Shown: one piece after another, positions 7,999 to 16,575 of the stretch | Layout of the letters: every line of letters starts with the position of its first letter | How positions within the stretch are numbered: position 1 is the first letter of the stretch | Source of the DNA: Acidobacteriota bacterium | GTDB lineage: Bacteria > Acidobacteriota > UBA6911 | Length of the DNA stretch: 54,803 nt | Direction of reading: 5' to 3' | Assembly: GCA_016934295.1 (NCBI GenBank) | Contig: JAFGTD010000326.1 | Coordinates: 1 to 54,803, forward strand | The notes under the pieces: model-generated | What the model was told of the DNA's origin: nothing | What the model saw: only the letters and a program-made list of their open reading frames with translations | Databases searched by the model: none | Made by a program: the position numbers and the translations under genes

Positions 7999-9600
7999 TC
8001 ACTGAAATTGGATAACGGTATAGGAGCCGGCGGGGACCTGGATTGCGGTCTTCGTTCCGATTATGGGCGGTTCGAAAGTCTGCGGCGCCACTTTCTTCGG
8101 GTCTTCGAAGCTGTTGCAGGCTTTGAGGTCGGCGCCTGTCAGAACTTGCGAGAACAGCACGCGTTCCGGCGGCGCTTCGCGCCAGACAATTTCCATATCA
8201 TGCGGTTTGACTAAATCCCGATTCAGGATAAACAGCGAATACGTTTTCCCGTCCATTGTGGCGGCAACATCAAGATACGGAATCTGCCCTTTGCCTTTGA
8301 CTTCGTATGTCGGGGACTCCACCGCAAGATCGAGCACATCGCCTCGCGCATATTGAATCGCCCACACATATGGATAATAGATGGTCTGACGGAAGAACCC
8401 GTCTTCGTTGGTCATAATCGGGGCGATCACATTGACCAGTTGTGCAAGGCAAGCGATCCGCACCCGGTCCGCATGGCGCATGAGCGAATTGCAGAAACCG
8501 CCGACCAGCAGCGCGTCCTCAAGATTGTAAACCTCTTCGAGCAAATGCGGCGCCCGCTTGCGGCCGCCGTCACCTCCTCGTTGGCGATACCAGACATTCC
8601 ATTCGTCAAAGGAAAGCCAGAGCCTTTTCCCGGAGCGATTGCGGGCCTTGACGTAATCACACACGCCGGCGATTTGCGAGATCTGTTCTTCCATCTCCAG
8701 GTTGAATGAAAGGAACCTGGCAGTGTCGCCCGCAGCTCCGGTCTCCTGATCGTCATTGCGGTAATAGCAATGCAATGAAAGGCCGTCCACCATGTCATAG
8801 CATTCTTCGAGGACCTGACGATCCCATTCCAGATAGGTCGGCATCCCGGGGCTGCTGGATCCGCAGGCAATCAGCTGCAGGGAGGGATCCACCATGCGCA
8901 TCTGATTGGCGCAGTCGCGCGCCTTCAGACCGTACTCGCGCGCCGTCATATGGCCGATCTGCCACGGGCCATCCATCTCGTTTCCCAGGCACCAGTATTT
9001 GACGTTGTGCGGATTCTCAATGCCGTGTCGGCGGCGGAGTTCACTCCACTTTGTGCCGCCTTCCTGATTGCAGTATTCCACCAGTGCGGCAGCCATTTCC
9101 GGTGTGCCTGTTCCCAGATTCAGCCCCATCAGAGGTTCGGCTCCGACCAATCGGCACCATTGCATGAATTCGTCGGTGCCGAATTGATTGGACTCGATCG
9201 TATTCCAGGCTTTGTCCAGCACAACCGGACGTTTGTCTTTAGGCCCTACGCCGTCCAGCCAGTTGTAGCCGGAGACGAAGTTGCCGCCGGGATAACGAAT
9301 GATCGGAACACCCATTCTTCTGACTTCTTCCAGCACATCTTTGCGGAATCCCTTCGCGTCGGCAAGTCTGGATCCGGGTTCGTAAATTCCTTCGTAAACG
9401 GAACGCCCCAGATGTTCTATGAAAGAACCGAAAACCTTGCGATCCAGCGAAGCGATCTTCTGTGCGGGATCAATATACAATCGAGCGGGGCCGGAGGCGG
9501 ATGGAGCGGCCGCGAGTCCGCCAATCCAGCGGTTGGCGGCGAGGGCGGCGCCGGCGAGGGCTGTGTTTTTCAAGAACGATCTTCTGGAATTGTGTTTCAT
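7999..9600 (-). CDS. Tat-exported GH51 alpha-L-arabinofuranosidase
   Basis: A 533-residue enzyme that removes arabinose side chains from arabinoxylan or arabinan. ATG at 9600 is preferred over longer readings because it places the Tat signal NSRRSFLKN at the very N-terminus and has GGAG 9 bases upstream. The GH51 barrel shows the family start FGSFIEHLGRSVYEGIYEPG, the acid/base Glu208 in CLGNEMDGPW and the nucleophile Glu333 in SFDEWNVW. The C-terminal beta-sandwich ends near AIQVPAGSYTVIQF. A Tat leader implies export of a folded enzyme to the periplasm or surface. It is the first gene of the GH51-GH3 pair. Confidence 0.94.
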   Translation of the reverse strand: MKHNSRRSFLKNTALAGAALAANRWIGGLAAAPSASGPARLYIDPAQKIASLDRKVFGSFIEHLGRSVYEGIYEPGSRLADAKGFRKDVLEEVRRMGVPIIRYPGGNFVSGYNWLDGVGPKDKRPVVLDKAWNTIESNQFGTDEFMQWCRLVGAEPLMGLNLGTGTPEMAAALVEYCNQEGGTKWSELRRRHGIENPHNVKYWCLGNEMDGPWQIGHMTAREYGLKARDCANQMRMVDPSLQLIACGSSSPGMPTYLEWDRQVLEECYDMVDGLSLHCYYRNDDQETGAAGDTARFLSFNLEMEEQISQIAGVCDYVKARNRSGKRLWLSFDEWNVWYRQRGGDGGRKRAPHLLEEVYNLEDALLVGGFCNSLMRHADRVRIACLAQLVNVIAPIMTNEDGFFRQTIYYPYVWAIQYARGDVLDLAVESPTYEVKGKGQIPYLDVAATMDGKTYSLFILNRDLVKPHDMEIVWREAPPERVLFSQVLTGADLKACNSFEDPKKVAPQTFEPPIIGTKTAIQVPAGSYTVIQFQ

Positions 9601-9706
9601 GATATGTATCTCCGCATTAAATTCCTTCGGGCAGTTATCCCGGCACTTTTGCATCCATTTTAAGAGCGTAATCGATACTTAACCTGCATTTCTAACAAGC
9701 TTTCTC

Positions 9707-9907
9707 TTATAGACGAGCGCCGCCCAGAGCCCGGCACTTCGCAGCGACCGGAATCCCTTTGTAGGAAAAGATGCCGTCCTGCTCGACACCTTCAATTGTG
9801 CCTCCCGTAACCTCAACGGTGGTTGTCAGGGACGGCGAACTGCATGCACCGGCAAAAACGATCAAGACCAGCATCACTACCAGACAACTTGAATGTTTGA
9901 AAAGCAT
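9707..9907 (-). pseudogene. Type-B carboxylesterase, N-terminal remnant
   Basis: A signal peptide with a lipobox (LIVFAGAC) is followed by VEVTGGTIEGVEQDGIFSYKGIPVAA, the start of a type-B carboxylesterase (family consensus xGxxxGxxxxxxxxFKGIPFA). After GIPVAA the reading turns to unrelated residues and stops at once, where an enzyme of about 500 residues should continue. The same family is intact at 53844, so this is a second, deleted paralogue rather than a small gene. It lies just upstream of the GH51 gene on the same strand. Confidence 0.75.
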
Positions 9908-10137
9908 CGCTCCTCCTTGCGTTCAGACGTGTGTCCATGAACCAGTGGATTATGATTGCCGGGCCAGAAAGAATCGTATTAAATTGCTGCAATCGCTTTA
10001 TAAGCCCCGGCAGTGTTTTTATCGTAACAATTTGAGTTAAAGCATTTAACAGCGGAAACAACCATCAATTCTTTTCCCGGGCTGCCGCTATTGGGGGTAT
10101 ATAGAGCGATGATTGTTCACCTGCCTCAAACACATTT

Positions 10138-10155
10138 TTGTTCGTATGCGAACAA
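10138..10155. promoter_or_regulatory. Perfect palindrome TTGTTCG-N4-CGAACAA, candidate operator
   Basis: Seven-base arms around TATG form the exact inverted repeat TTGTTCGTATGCGAACAA, about 130 bases upstream of the SMP-30-like gene. A repressor dimer site is the simplest reading. The half-site order is opposite to the Gram-positive LexA box (CGAAC-N4-GTTCG), so it is not called an SOS box. It lies in the 379-base gap 9908-10286, which holds no gene. Confidence 0.45.
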
Positions 10156-10194
10156 TTATATACACTCTCAAGTTTTTATTCATTACATTAATTG
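10156..10194. repeat. AT-rich block shared with 25285-25321, copy A
   Basis: TTATATACACTCTCAAGTTT and what follows, through CATTAATTG, recurs at 25285-25321 with a few substitutions and a small deletion. Both copies lie in gaps upstream of plus-strand genes, next to remnants of minus-strand esterases. It may be a shared promoter or regulator site, or a conserved piece of a duplicated esterase upstream region. Confidence 0.55.
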
Positions 10195-10286
10195 TTACGC
10201 CATAGGCGGCTGGAACGATCAATCGTCAAATTCAAAGAAACAAGGCTGATGGGACATCTGTAATGAAAAATTAAGGGGAGGTGGCC

Positions 10287-11345
10287 ATGAAAGCATATCG
10301 ATACACGCTGTTTTTATTCCTGTACATATTATTACCAGGGTCTTTCGCAGACGCGCAGCCCGGGGCGTTTAATCCTCAACTGCTTGAATGCGGCCGGCAT
10401 GGAGAGGTTGAGGTTGTCTGCGGTACGGTTGCACCGGAAGACTTTGAACGGACACCGGACGGCCGGTTCCTGATCGTTGCGAAAATGGGCCGGGGTGAAG
10501 AACGGGGTCTCGATCTGTTTGAGCTTGCCACGCAGACCTTTGTCGAGATTCCCCTGTCCGCCGAAAAGCGGCCGGACTGGGGGGAAGCCGCCTGTACGGA
10601 GTCGATCGGCGGACGGATCCAGCCCCACGGGCTGTCGCTTTCGAAACGTGCAAGCGGAGAGTGGCAGTTGTACGTCGTCAATCATAGCGTGCGCGAATCG
10701 ATGGAGATGTATGAATTACTGCCGGACGGAGCGAAATGGAAGCTGGCATGGCGCGGATGCGTGCCCGCACGTGAACCGTACAACGATGTCGCCGCCCTTC
10801 CCGACGGCAGCTTTGTGGCCACACGGCCGCAGGCCATTCAGAAGGAGGGACAGAGCCCCTTTGGAGGCGCGCCTTCCGGCAATGTCGCGGTATGGACCGC
10901 CGGGGACGGGGAGCGGGTTCTCCCCGGGTCGGAGTACGGCTATCCGAACGGCGTCCTGGTTTCCGGGGACGGCCGCTTCGCATATATCAGCGGCTGGGCC
11001 ACCCGTGACCTGCACCAGTACGACCTGACGGCGAAAAAGGAAGTCGCAAAATGCGAATTCAACTTCATGCCGGACAACCTTACCTGGACGCAGGACGGCA
11101 AAATTCTGGCCGCGGGCATCAAAGGCGTGAACGGCAATTGTCCTCCGGAATCCGACCATCCCTGTATCCAGGGCTTTAAAGTAGCGGAAGTCGACCCGAA
11201 AACCCTGGAGCGCCGTATCTTGTATGACAACGACGGCATGGCCCTGATCAACGGGGTTTCCGTAGCCACAGAGGCCGGCAATGCAATCTATGTAGGTTCT
11301 TTCCAGGGCGACCGGCTGGTAAAATTGCCGCGAGGAGGAAATTGA
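10287..11345 (+). CDS. Exported SMP-30/gluconolactonase-like beta-propeller protein
   Basis: A 352-residue protein with a Sec signal peptide (about 1-23, ending FADAQ). The repeated propeller-blade pattern (GRFLIVAKMG, DGSFVATRPQ, DGRFAYISGWATRD, DGKILAAGIKG, GNAIYVGSFQGDRL) and the residues PYNDVAALPDGS and EYGYPNGV resemble SMP-30/LRE and paraoxonase-like lactonases or arylesterases, in which Asn and Asp residues at blade ends bind Ca2+. ATG at 10287 is chosen: AAGGGGAGG ends 4 bases before it, while the earlier in-frame GTG at 10281 overlaps the ribosome site. The substrate is unknown. A perfect palindrome lies about 130 bases upstream. Confidence 0.75.
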   Translation: MKAYRYTLFLFLYILLPGSFADAQPGAFNPQLLECGRHGEVEVVCGTVAPEDFERTPDGRFLIVAKMGRGEERGLDLFELATQTFVEIPLSAEKRPDWGEAACTESIGGRIQPHGLSLSKRASGEWQLYVVNHSVRESMEMYELLPDGAKWKLAWRGCVPAREPYNDVAALPDGSFVATRPQAIQKEGQSPFGGAPSGNVAVWTAGDGERVLPGSEYGYPNGVLVSGDGRFAYISGWATRDLHQYDLTAKKEVAKCEFNFMPDNLTWTQDGKILAAGIKGVNGNCPPESDHPCIQGFKVAEVDPKTLERRILYDNDGMALINGVSVATEAGNAIYVGSFQGDRLVKLPRGGN

Positions 11346-11454
11346 AGGGGAAATGCCTGCCAAGAGGCGGAGTGGACGGAAATTGCACACTCCTTCACAT
11401 CGGCCAAGGTAGTAACGGTATCGCCCCGGTCCTGGCCGGGGGCTTTAAGTCGTG

Positions 11455-11537
11455 AGCCGCTCGAAGCGGCTAATCGGGGTCGGAATCGGAATCGATATTA
11501 CGGAGCTTTTGCCTACGATCCCGATCCCGACACCGAT
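11455..11537. repeat. Two adjoining inverted repeats in a convergent intergenic region
   Basis: The first is perfect: AGCCGCT-CGA-AGCGGCT at 11455-11471. The second pairs 11473-11494 with 11516-11537 (22-bp stem, 3 mismatches, 21-base loop) and is built from GGAATC/GATCCC units. In a minus-strand RNA its mismatches would be mostly G-U pairs. They lie in the 388-base gap 11346-11733 between the convergent ends of the SMP-30-like gene and the acyl-CoA ligase gene. No T-run follows, so a plain intrinsic terminator is not supported; a dispersed palindrome or mRNA-end hairpin is possible. The rest of the gap shows nothing recognisable. Confidence 0.5.
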
Positions 11538-11733
11538 CGGTCAGACTCTGACTGTGCTAATGATATTGGACACCCACCGCCCAATTATTTATGGATCCGT
11601 CAAACTTTCACTGCCTCCCCGGCAAAAGCCGGGGGATCTCCCGGGGCAATTAGATGGATCTTATTGAGGCAGCTTAAATGTCGACCGGTGCTGACGAATT
11701 ACATTTCAAGCAATTGAAATGTCGCTTCTCTTT

Positions 11734-13221
11734 CTAAATATAAAGTTTCTTGATCTCCCTTTTCAGCACTTTGCCGGCATTGTTTTTGGGCAGTTCTTCT
11801 ACAGTGATGTATTCTTTAGGAATCTTGAAAGCTGCCAGACGGGATTTGAGATATGTTTTCAAAACCGCCGGCTCGATCTGTTGATCTTTTTGAGGGACGA
11901 TGACCGCGGTCACGCGCTCTCCGTACTCTCTGTCAGGGAAACCTACCACTGCACATTCCATTATTTCCGGGCGGCGGTATAGGATTTCTTCAATTTCCCG
12001 CGAATAGACATTTTCACCGCCGGTGATAATCATATCTTTCAAGCGGTCCACAATATAGAGATAACCGTCTTCGTCAATTACTCCGATGTCTCCGGTACGA
12101 AACCATTCTCCCCAGAAAGCTGATTTTGTCTCCTCGGGATTGTTGAGATATTTTTTTGTAATATTCGGACCGCAAATGCAAATTTCCCCCGTTTCCCCCT
12201 GTTGTAAAACATTTCCCTCAAAATCCCGGATTTCCACCTCCACCAGATTAGCCGGCGTTCCTACCGATCCGATCACATGACGGTAATAGTGATTGTAAGT
12301 GACCATTGAAGCACTTTCCGTCAGGCCGTAGGCTTCGTGAATATTCAGGCCGATTTGTGTTTTCCACTCCCGTACCACCTCTGTAGCCATGCTCGCCGCG
12401 GCAGAAAAACAGTATCGGATCGAGCGTATCTTTTCCCGAAGGCTTGGCACTTCCAGTAAGCGAATATAAACAGTCGGTACTGCATAAAACTTGGTTACCT
12501 TGTGTCGATCGATCGCCTCCAATGCCCGTTCCAGATCAAAGCTGCTCTGAGTAACCAACCCGCCGCCGCTGAAAACCGTAGAGTGCATGATGTGGACCTG
12601 GGCAAACACGTGATTTAGGGGCAAAAAGCAGAGAGCTTGATCCTGTTCAGTTGAGCGTTCGTTATGCACGACATTGAAAAGGGCTGACTGAAGGTTTTCG
12701 TGACTAAGCATAGCGCCTTTAGAAGTTCCCGTAGTTCCGCCTGTATAAAGAATGGCTGCTGTATCGTGCCGGTGCCGCTGAACGGTTCGAAACCCTAAAG
12801 TTCCTTTTTCGATAAATCGGGCGTAGGAAATATCTCCCGAATCGGAGACAACCAATTCGGGGTAGCCCTGAATCCGGCACTTCTTTAGATCGTCCAACTT
12901 TTCATCCGCAACGAGCATGATCTTAGGTTTGCAATCCTCCAGAACCTTAAGAAGTTCGTCTTGCATCATCAGGTGCGAAAAGGTTACCGCAACTGCACCG
13001 GCTTTAAGGACGCCAAAATAAAAAGCCAGCCACTGGTATGAATTGGGAGCGCACAGAGCTATGTAATCGCCAGGTTGCACACCGGCGCCTGCCATGGCTG
13101 AAGCGATTCGATCGGCATCTCGATCAAACTCAGCGTAGCTGAACTTTCTATCCCCTTCGATCACTGCCACTTTCTTAGGAAAATGGAAAGCCGTGTTCTC
13201 TAAGTTATGAGCGACATTCAT
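11734..13221 (-). CDS. Acyl-CoA synthetase / AMP-dependent CoA ligase
   Basis: A 495-residue member of the ANL superfamily that adenylates a carboxylic acid and transfers it to CoA. The motifs are complete: ATP-binding ILYTGGTTGTSKGAMLSH, the A5 motif HEAYGLTES, WFRTGDIG with the hinge region RLKDMIITGGENVYSREIEE, and the catalytic Lys in PKNNAGKVLKREIK near the C-terminus. Length and sequence suit medium- or long-chain fatty acids or aryl acids; the exact substrate cannot be read. The start lies 9 bases downstream of the acyl-CoA dehydrogenase stop, so the two are cotranscribed and carry out activation and first oxidation of one acid. Confidence 0.93.
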   Translation of the reverse strand: MNVAHNLENTAFHFPKKVAVIEGDRKFSYAEFDRDADRIASAMAGAGVQPGDYIALCAPNSYQWLAFYFGVLKAGAVAVTFSHLMMQDELLKVLEDCKPKIMLVADEKLDDLKKCRIQGYPELVVSDSGDISYARFIEKGTLGFRTVQRHRHDTAAILYTGGTTGTSKGAMLSHENLQSALFNVVHNERSTEQDQALCFLPLNHVFAQVHIMHSTVFSGGGLVTQSSFDLERALEAIDRHKVTKFYAVPTVYIRLLEVPSLREKIRSIRYCFSAAASMATEVVREWKTQIGLNIHEAYGLTESASMVTYNHYYRHVIGSVGTPANLVEVEIRDFEGNVLQQGETGEICICGPNITKKYLNNPEETKSAFWGEWFRTGDIGVIDEDGYLYIVDRLKDMIITGGENVYSREIEEILYRRPEIMECAVVGFPDREYGERVTAVIVPQKDQQIEPAVLKTYLKSRLAAFKIPKEYITVEELPKNNAGKVLKREIKKLYI

Positions 13222-13230
13222 CCCTGCACT

Positions 13231-14364
13231 CTAGCTCCTCAGCCCTAAATTGCGACTTATTATCAGCTTCATGATCTCACTGGTACCTGCGAAAATGGAT
13301 AGCGCGCGTGCATCACGGTAGATTCTACAGATTCGATATTCCTCCATATAGCCATATCCGCCGTGAATCTGTACTGCTTCGTAGGCTATACGGTTAACCA
13401 TTTCGCCCAGCCAGTATTTTGCCATGGATACTTCCTGGACGATATCTTTTCCCTGGATATGATTTAAAATTAGGTTGTCGAGAAAAGTGCGGCCAAGCTG
13501 AACTTCCGTAGCCATTTCGGCCAGCCGGAAAGCAGTATTCTGAAAATTGCCTATCGGTTGACCAAAAGCCTCTCTCTTTTTGGCGTATGTCAACGCTTCC
13601 CTGAAGGCTTCTTCGGCATAGACCTGGCATTTAATGCACACTTCCAGCCTTTCCTGTTGGAGTTTTTCCATGAGGTATTTAAAACCCTCCCCTTCTTCAC
13701 CAAGAAGGTTTGAGGACGGGACCCGGCAATCCTCGAAAAACAGCTCCGCTGTATCCTGCATGTGGTAGCCCATCTTCTCCAGTTTTCTTCCCCGTGAGAA
13801 TCCGGGAGCGTCTTTATCGACGAGGATCAAACTTATGCCTTTATGTCCTCCTTTGGGATCGGTCTTCACGGCTACGACAATAAGATCTGCAAAATAACCG
13901 TTGGTGATGAACGTCTTTTGGCCGTTGATTACATATGAATCCCCGTCTTTCACCGCTGTGGTCCTAATGGCGGCAAGGTCAGAGCCTGCATTCGGTTCAG
14001 TAAAGCCGATTGCTGTGATGGTTTCACCGGTTGTACAGCCCGGCAACCACCGCTCTTTAATCTCTTTTCGGGCATAGGAATGAATGTAAGGCGTTGCGAC
14101 ATCACTGTGCAGAGGCACTCCCACGCCGAAGCCGTCGCCTCTTATCAATTCTTCGTTAATTATGACCGAAAACTCGAAGCCGACTCCCAAACCGCCGTAT
14201 TCTTCAGGCAACCAGGGGCAAAGAAATCCCTGTTCTCCCATCTTAATCCATAATCCGCGAGGTACAGCTCTTTTGGACTCCCATTCAGCTACATTGGGAG
14301 TAATCTCCTTAGCAACAAATTTCTTAAAGGTGTTGCGAAAAATATGGCATTCTTTAGTGTCCAT
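13231..14364 (-). CDS. Acyl-CoA dehydrogenase
   Basis: A 377-residue flavoenzyme that makes an alpha,beta-enoyl-CoA and passes electrons to ETF. The family signatures are present: AIGFTEPNAGSDLAAIRTTA in the middle domain, QVYAEEAFREALTYAKKREAFGQPI and QIHGGYGYMEEYRICRIYRDAR, with the SIFAGTSEIMK tail. The catalytic base is probably the Glu at position 365 or so in AGTSEI, as in short- and medium-chain types. It is the first gene of a two-gene operon with the CoA ligase. No ETF gene occurs in the window. Confidence 0.93.
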   Translation of the reverse strand: MDTKECHIFRNTFKKFVAKEITPNVAEWESKRAVPRGLWIKMGEQGFLCPWLPEEYGGLGVGFEFSVIINEELIRGDGFGVGVPLHSDVATPYIHSYARKEIKERWLPGCTTGETITAIGFTEPNAGSDLAAIRTTAVKDGDSYVINGQKTFITNGYFADLIVVAVKTDPKGGHKGISLILVDKDAPGFSRGRKLEKMGYHMQDTAELFFEDCRVPSSNLLGEEGEGFKYLMEKLQQERLEVCIKCQVYAEEAFREALTYAKKREAFGQPIGNFQNTAFRLAEMATEVQLGRTFLDNLILNHIQGKDIVQEVSMAKYWLGEMVNRIAYEAVQIHGGYGYMEEYRICRIYRDARALSIFAGTSEIMKLIISRNLGLRS

Positions 14365-14663
14365 TGCTCAATTCATTCTTTGCGTTTAATCGACTATACG
14401 AATATTGATTTCATGGTTCCTCGTGCTGTACGGAAAGCATTAATTCAATTTCCAGATTTTTGCCGAACATTAGGCTAAGCATATTAAAATAATAGCCTGA
14501 AATTCAACGAAAATAGCGTGAGTCCTTCCATTACGCCGTTTGTGACGAAGACGACAGGCCACGCGCCCGTTCGGAAGCCATGAAAAGTCTTGAATCCACA
14601 GGATTGCAGTGGGATGGGCTGAGATGCCGGGACCCACAGGCCGGGAGCCCCGGTTCATACGTT
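14365..14663. other. Intergenic stretch without a recognised gene
   Basis: A 299-base gap between two leftward genes. It should hold the promoter of the acyl-CoA dehydrogenase operon. A 62-codon minus-strand frame is open here (14470-14658), but it has no ribosome site, no recognisable family and Arg-rich composition, so it is not called. Confidence 0.4.
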
Positions 14664-16007
14664 TTATTCAACTTTGAAAATTTTGTAAAACTGGGGACAT
14701 TTTTCAGCCAGAGGGCCTTTGACGCTCAGGTCCTTTCCTTTTAATCCCGCAAAATCTTTACCATACCTATAGGCACGGTGGATCATGTTGTTGATGGAGT
14801 GATTTCTGTCACCATCCTCAATCGTGCACACGACCTCGCCGTTTCGGACAGGCACTACATAATCCCAGACTATCTGTTTCCGTGGAGTCACCTCAAAAAT
14901 GTGTCCGTGCTGTGTCGATGTAACGAGAACGTTTCCGTTCGGAAGTCGTTGCGCTGAACCCTGGCGGAAGCTGAAAAAACTGGTGGAGTCTTTTGCCGCG
15001 TATTCCCAAACAATCTCGTCTGTTTTGGGATTTACTTCAATGACGGCGGAGCGATTTCCTTCCGGCCGTTCCGATCCGTTGTCGAAAATCTGGATATTTC
15101 CATTTTCGAGAGGCGTTGCATTGTGGGACCCGAACATTTTCTGATCTCCGTTGTCATACCAGGAAGGAGCCTTGCCCTGCCCGTATGCGCTTTTGTTTCC
15201 CCACCGCCATTCAATGGCGCCCGTTTTGTGGTTCACAAGATACGTTTCGCTGAAATTCCTGGAGTTCAACAGGATCTGGTCGGTTTTCTCCACATAATCA
15301 ACGGTATTGAAGTGCGTCCAGTCAAAATTGGGGTAGACGCCTCCCATCGGTTCCGGCAGACGATAGTTCAAATCGAATTTAAGGGGGCCCTTGCCGAGAT
15401 GGTCCCAGACATGCCACTCCCAGACGGTTTCTCCTTCCCGGTTCACTTCTCTGACAAAGTCCACCCAGAAGCCCGTGACCCTGCTGTTACCCGCGGCAAC
15501 ACTGGGCGGAATCGTATTCGGATCGCGGCCTTTTGCTATTGCCTCCCCGATCGACTTGAATTCCCATGCGAGGATTAGAGTATTGCCGTTCGGCATGCGT
15601 TTGAAGCAATGATGCTGGACTTCGGTCGGAGTCATCAGTTTGTACTCCCAAACGACATTCCCGTCCCACTCAATCTCCTGAACGATTCCTCCACCACCGC
15701 CAAAATTCGCGGGGAGATTCTCCAGTACACCGCCCCTGAGAAGATTCCCGTTCGGCAACAGCTCAGCGTAGGCGCCCGGACCGTACTCCGTATCCCACTT
15801 ATGGACAATATTCCCTTCCATATCAATGAGATAGGTGGTCTTGCAGTTGATCATTGGGGAAAAAAGAGTGTAGCCGCCGTAGGATTTTTCAGCATCATAC
15901 TTCAGAACCCCGGTAGGACCGACCATGGACTCATACGCTGGAGCTGAAATGAAGCCGGCCGATATCAGCAGGGCTGTCCCAAACACTTTCCAGATTTTGC
16001 GCATCAT
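14664..16007 (-). CDS. Exported arylsulfotransferase (ASST)-family protein
   Basis: A 447-residue protein with a Sec signal peptide (about 1-24, ending SAPAYES). It has the propeller repeats of the ASST family (IVHKWDTEYGPGAYAELLPNG, NVVWEYKLMTPTEVQHHCFK, GETVWEWHVWDHLG, QIVWDYVVPVRNGE), with conserved His in VQHHCFKRMPNGN, DWTHFNTVDYV and MFGSHNATPLENGN at sites that bind sulfate or form the phenol site in known members. Known ASSTs move sulfate between phenols without PAPS in the periplasm; many relatives have unknown acceptors. GGAGAGG lies 6 bases before ATG. It sits near hydrolases and an FGE-like protein, which hints at sulfated-compound use. Confidence 0.82.
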   Translation of the reverse strand: MMRKIWKVFGTALLISAGFISAPAYESMVGPTGVLKYDAEKSYGGYTLFSPMINCKTTYLIDMEGNIVHKWDTEYGPGAYAELLPNGNLLRGGVLENLPANFGGGGGIVQEIEWDGNVVWEYKLMTPTEVQHHCFKRMPNGNTLILAWEFKSIGEAIAKGRDPNTIPPSVAAGNSRVTGFWVDFVREVNREGETVWEWHVWDHLGKGPLKFDLNYRLPEPMGGVYPNFDWTHFNTVDYVEKTDQILLNSRNFSETYLVNHKTGAIEWRWGNKSAYGQGKAPSWYDNGDQKMFGSHNATPLENGNIQIFDNGSERPEGNRSAVIEVNPKTDEIVWEYAAKDSTSFFSFRQGSAQRLPNGNVLVTSTQHGHIFEVTPRKQIVWDYVVPVRNGEVVCTIEDGDRNHSINNMIHRAYRYGKDFAGLKGKDLSVKGPLAEKCPQFYKIFKVE

Positions 16008-16078
16008 TCAATACCTCTCCTTTCATCCAGGTTTTATATAAATCCATTAAAATTGGAGCGAGGGCCTGAAATTCATAG

Positions 16079-16366
16079 CTACGGATTAAACCGTGAACCC
16101 AATACAAGTGTGTCACCCGAATCATCGATTTCATAAAGTTGCGGTTTGCGGGGTCCCTGTTCTTCAGCATGGTGAAGTATCAGGAGGCGTTTTCCTTCAA
16201 ACGTGGTGAAAATCATTCCATGCCCGGAATTGTCTTCTTTCAACGGTTTTTCAGCCTGTATCCACGGCCCCTTAATCGTACCGGATTCAGAATAAGCTAC
16301 ACCCTGCAAATACCTGTGAGTTCCCCGGGTCGACCACAGCATGCCGAATTTCCCTGTTTTTGTCAT
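16079..16366 (-). pseudogene. GH43-type arabinanase/xylosidase, C-terminal fragment
   Basis: The 95 readable residues match the end of a five-bladed GH43 enzyme: GMLWSTRGTHRYLQGVAYS, then GHGMIFTTFEGKRLLILHH and the closing YEIDDSGDTLVLG. The catalytic Asp and Glu lie in the missing N-terminal blades. An in-frame TGA occurs five codons before the first Met, and no family sequence is seen upstream, so the gene has lost its 5' part. It shows that a third hemicellulose enzyme was once coded near the GH3/GH51 pair. Confidence 0.7.
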
Positions 16367-16575
16367 ACAATGGATTCCTCAATTAATGAACATTTGTTCC
16401 GACATGAATTCAGCATAAACCGATTATAAAGCAAATTACACGACATTGGGGCCTTATCAAATGTATTATATATTCCGGTAATGTAAGATTCTTCTGAATA
16501 GGGGCCCGATCATCCGCGATGATGGTGGAACATTTACCCCGGGAAGTTTAAAGTATCCGTGATGGAGGATTGAAT

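Noticed and set aside
10138..10155. LexA/SOS box
   Set aside because: The half sites are in the reverse order (GTTCG-N4-CGAAC instead of CGAAC-N4-GTTCG) and the neighbouring gene is not a damage-response gene.
11455..11537. Intrinsic terminator between the convergent genes
   Set aside because: Hairpins are present but no T-run follows on either strand.
14470..14658. Small minus-strand gene upstream of the arylsulfotransferase-like gene
   Set aside because: No ribosome site, no recognised family, Arg-rich composition typical of a chance frame.
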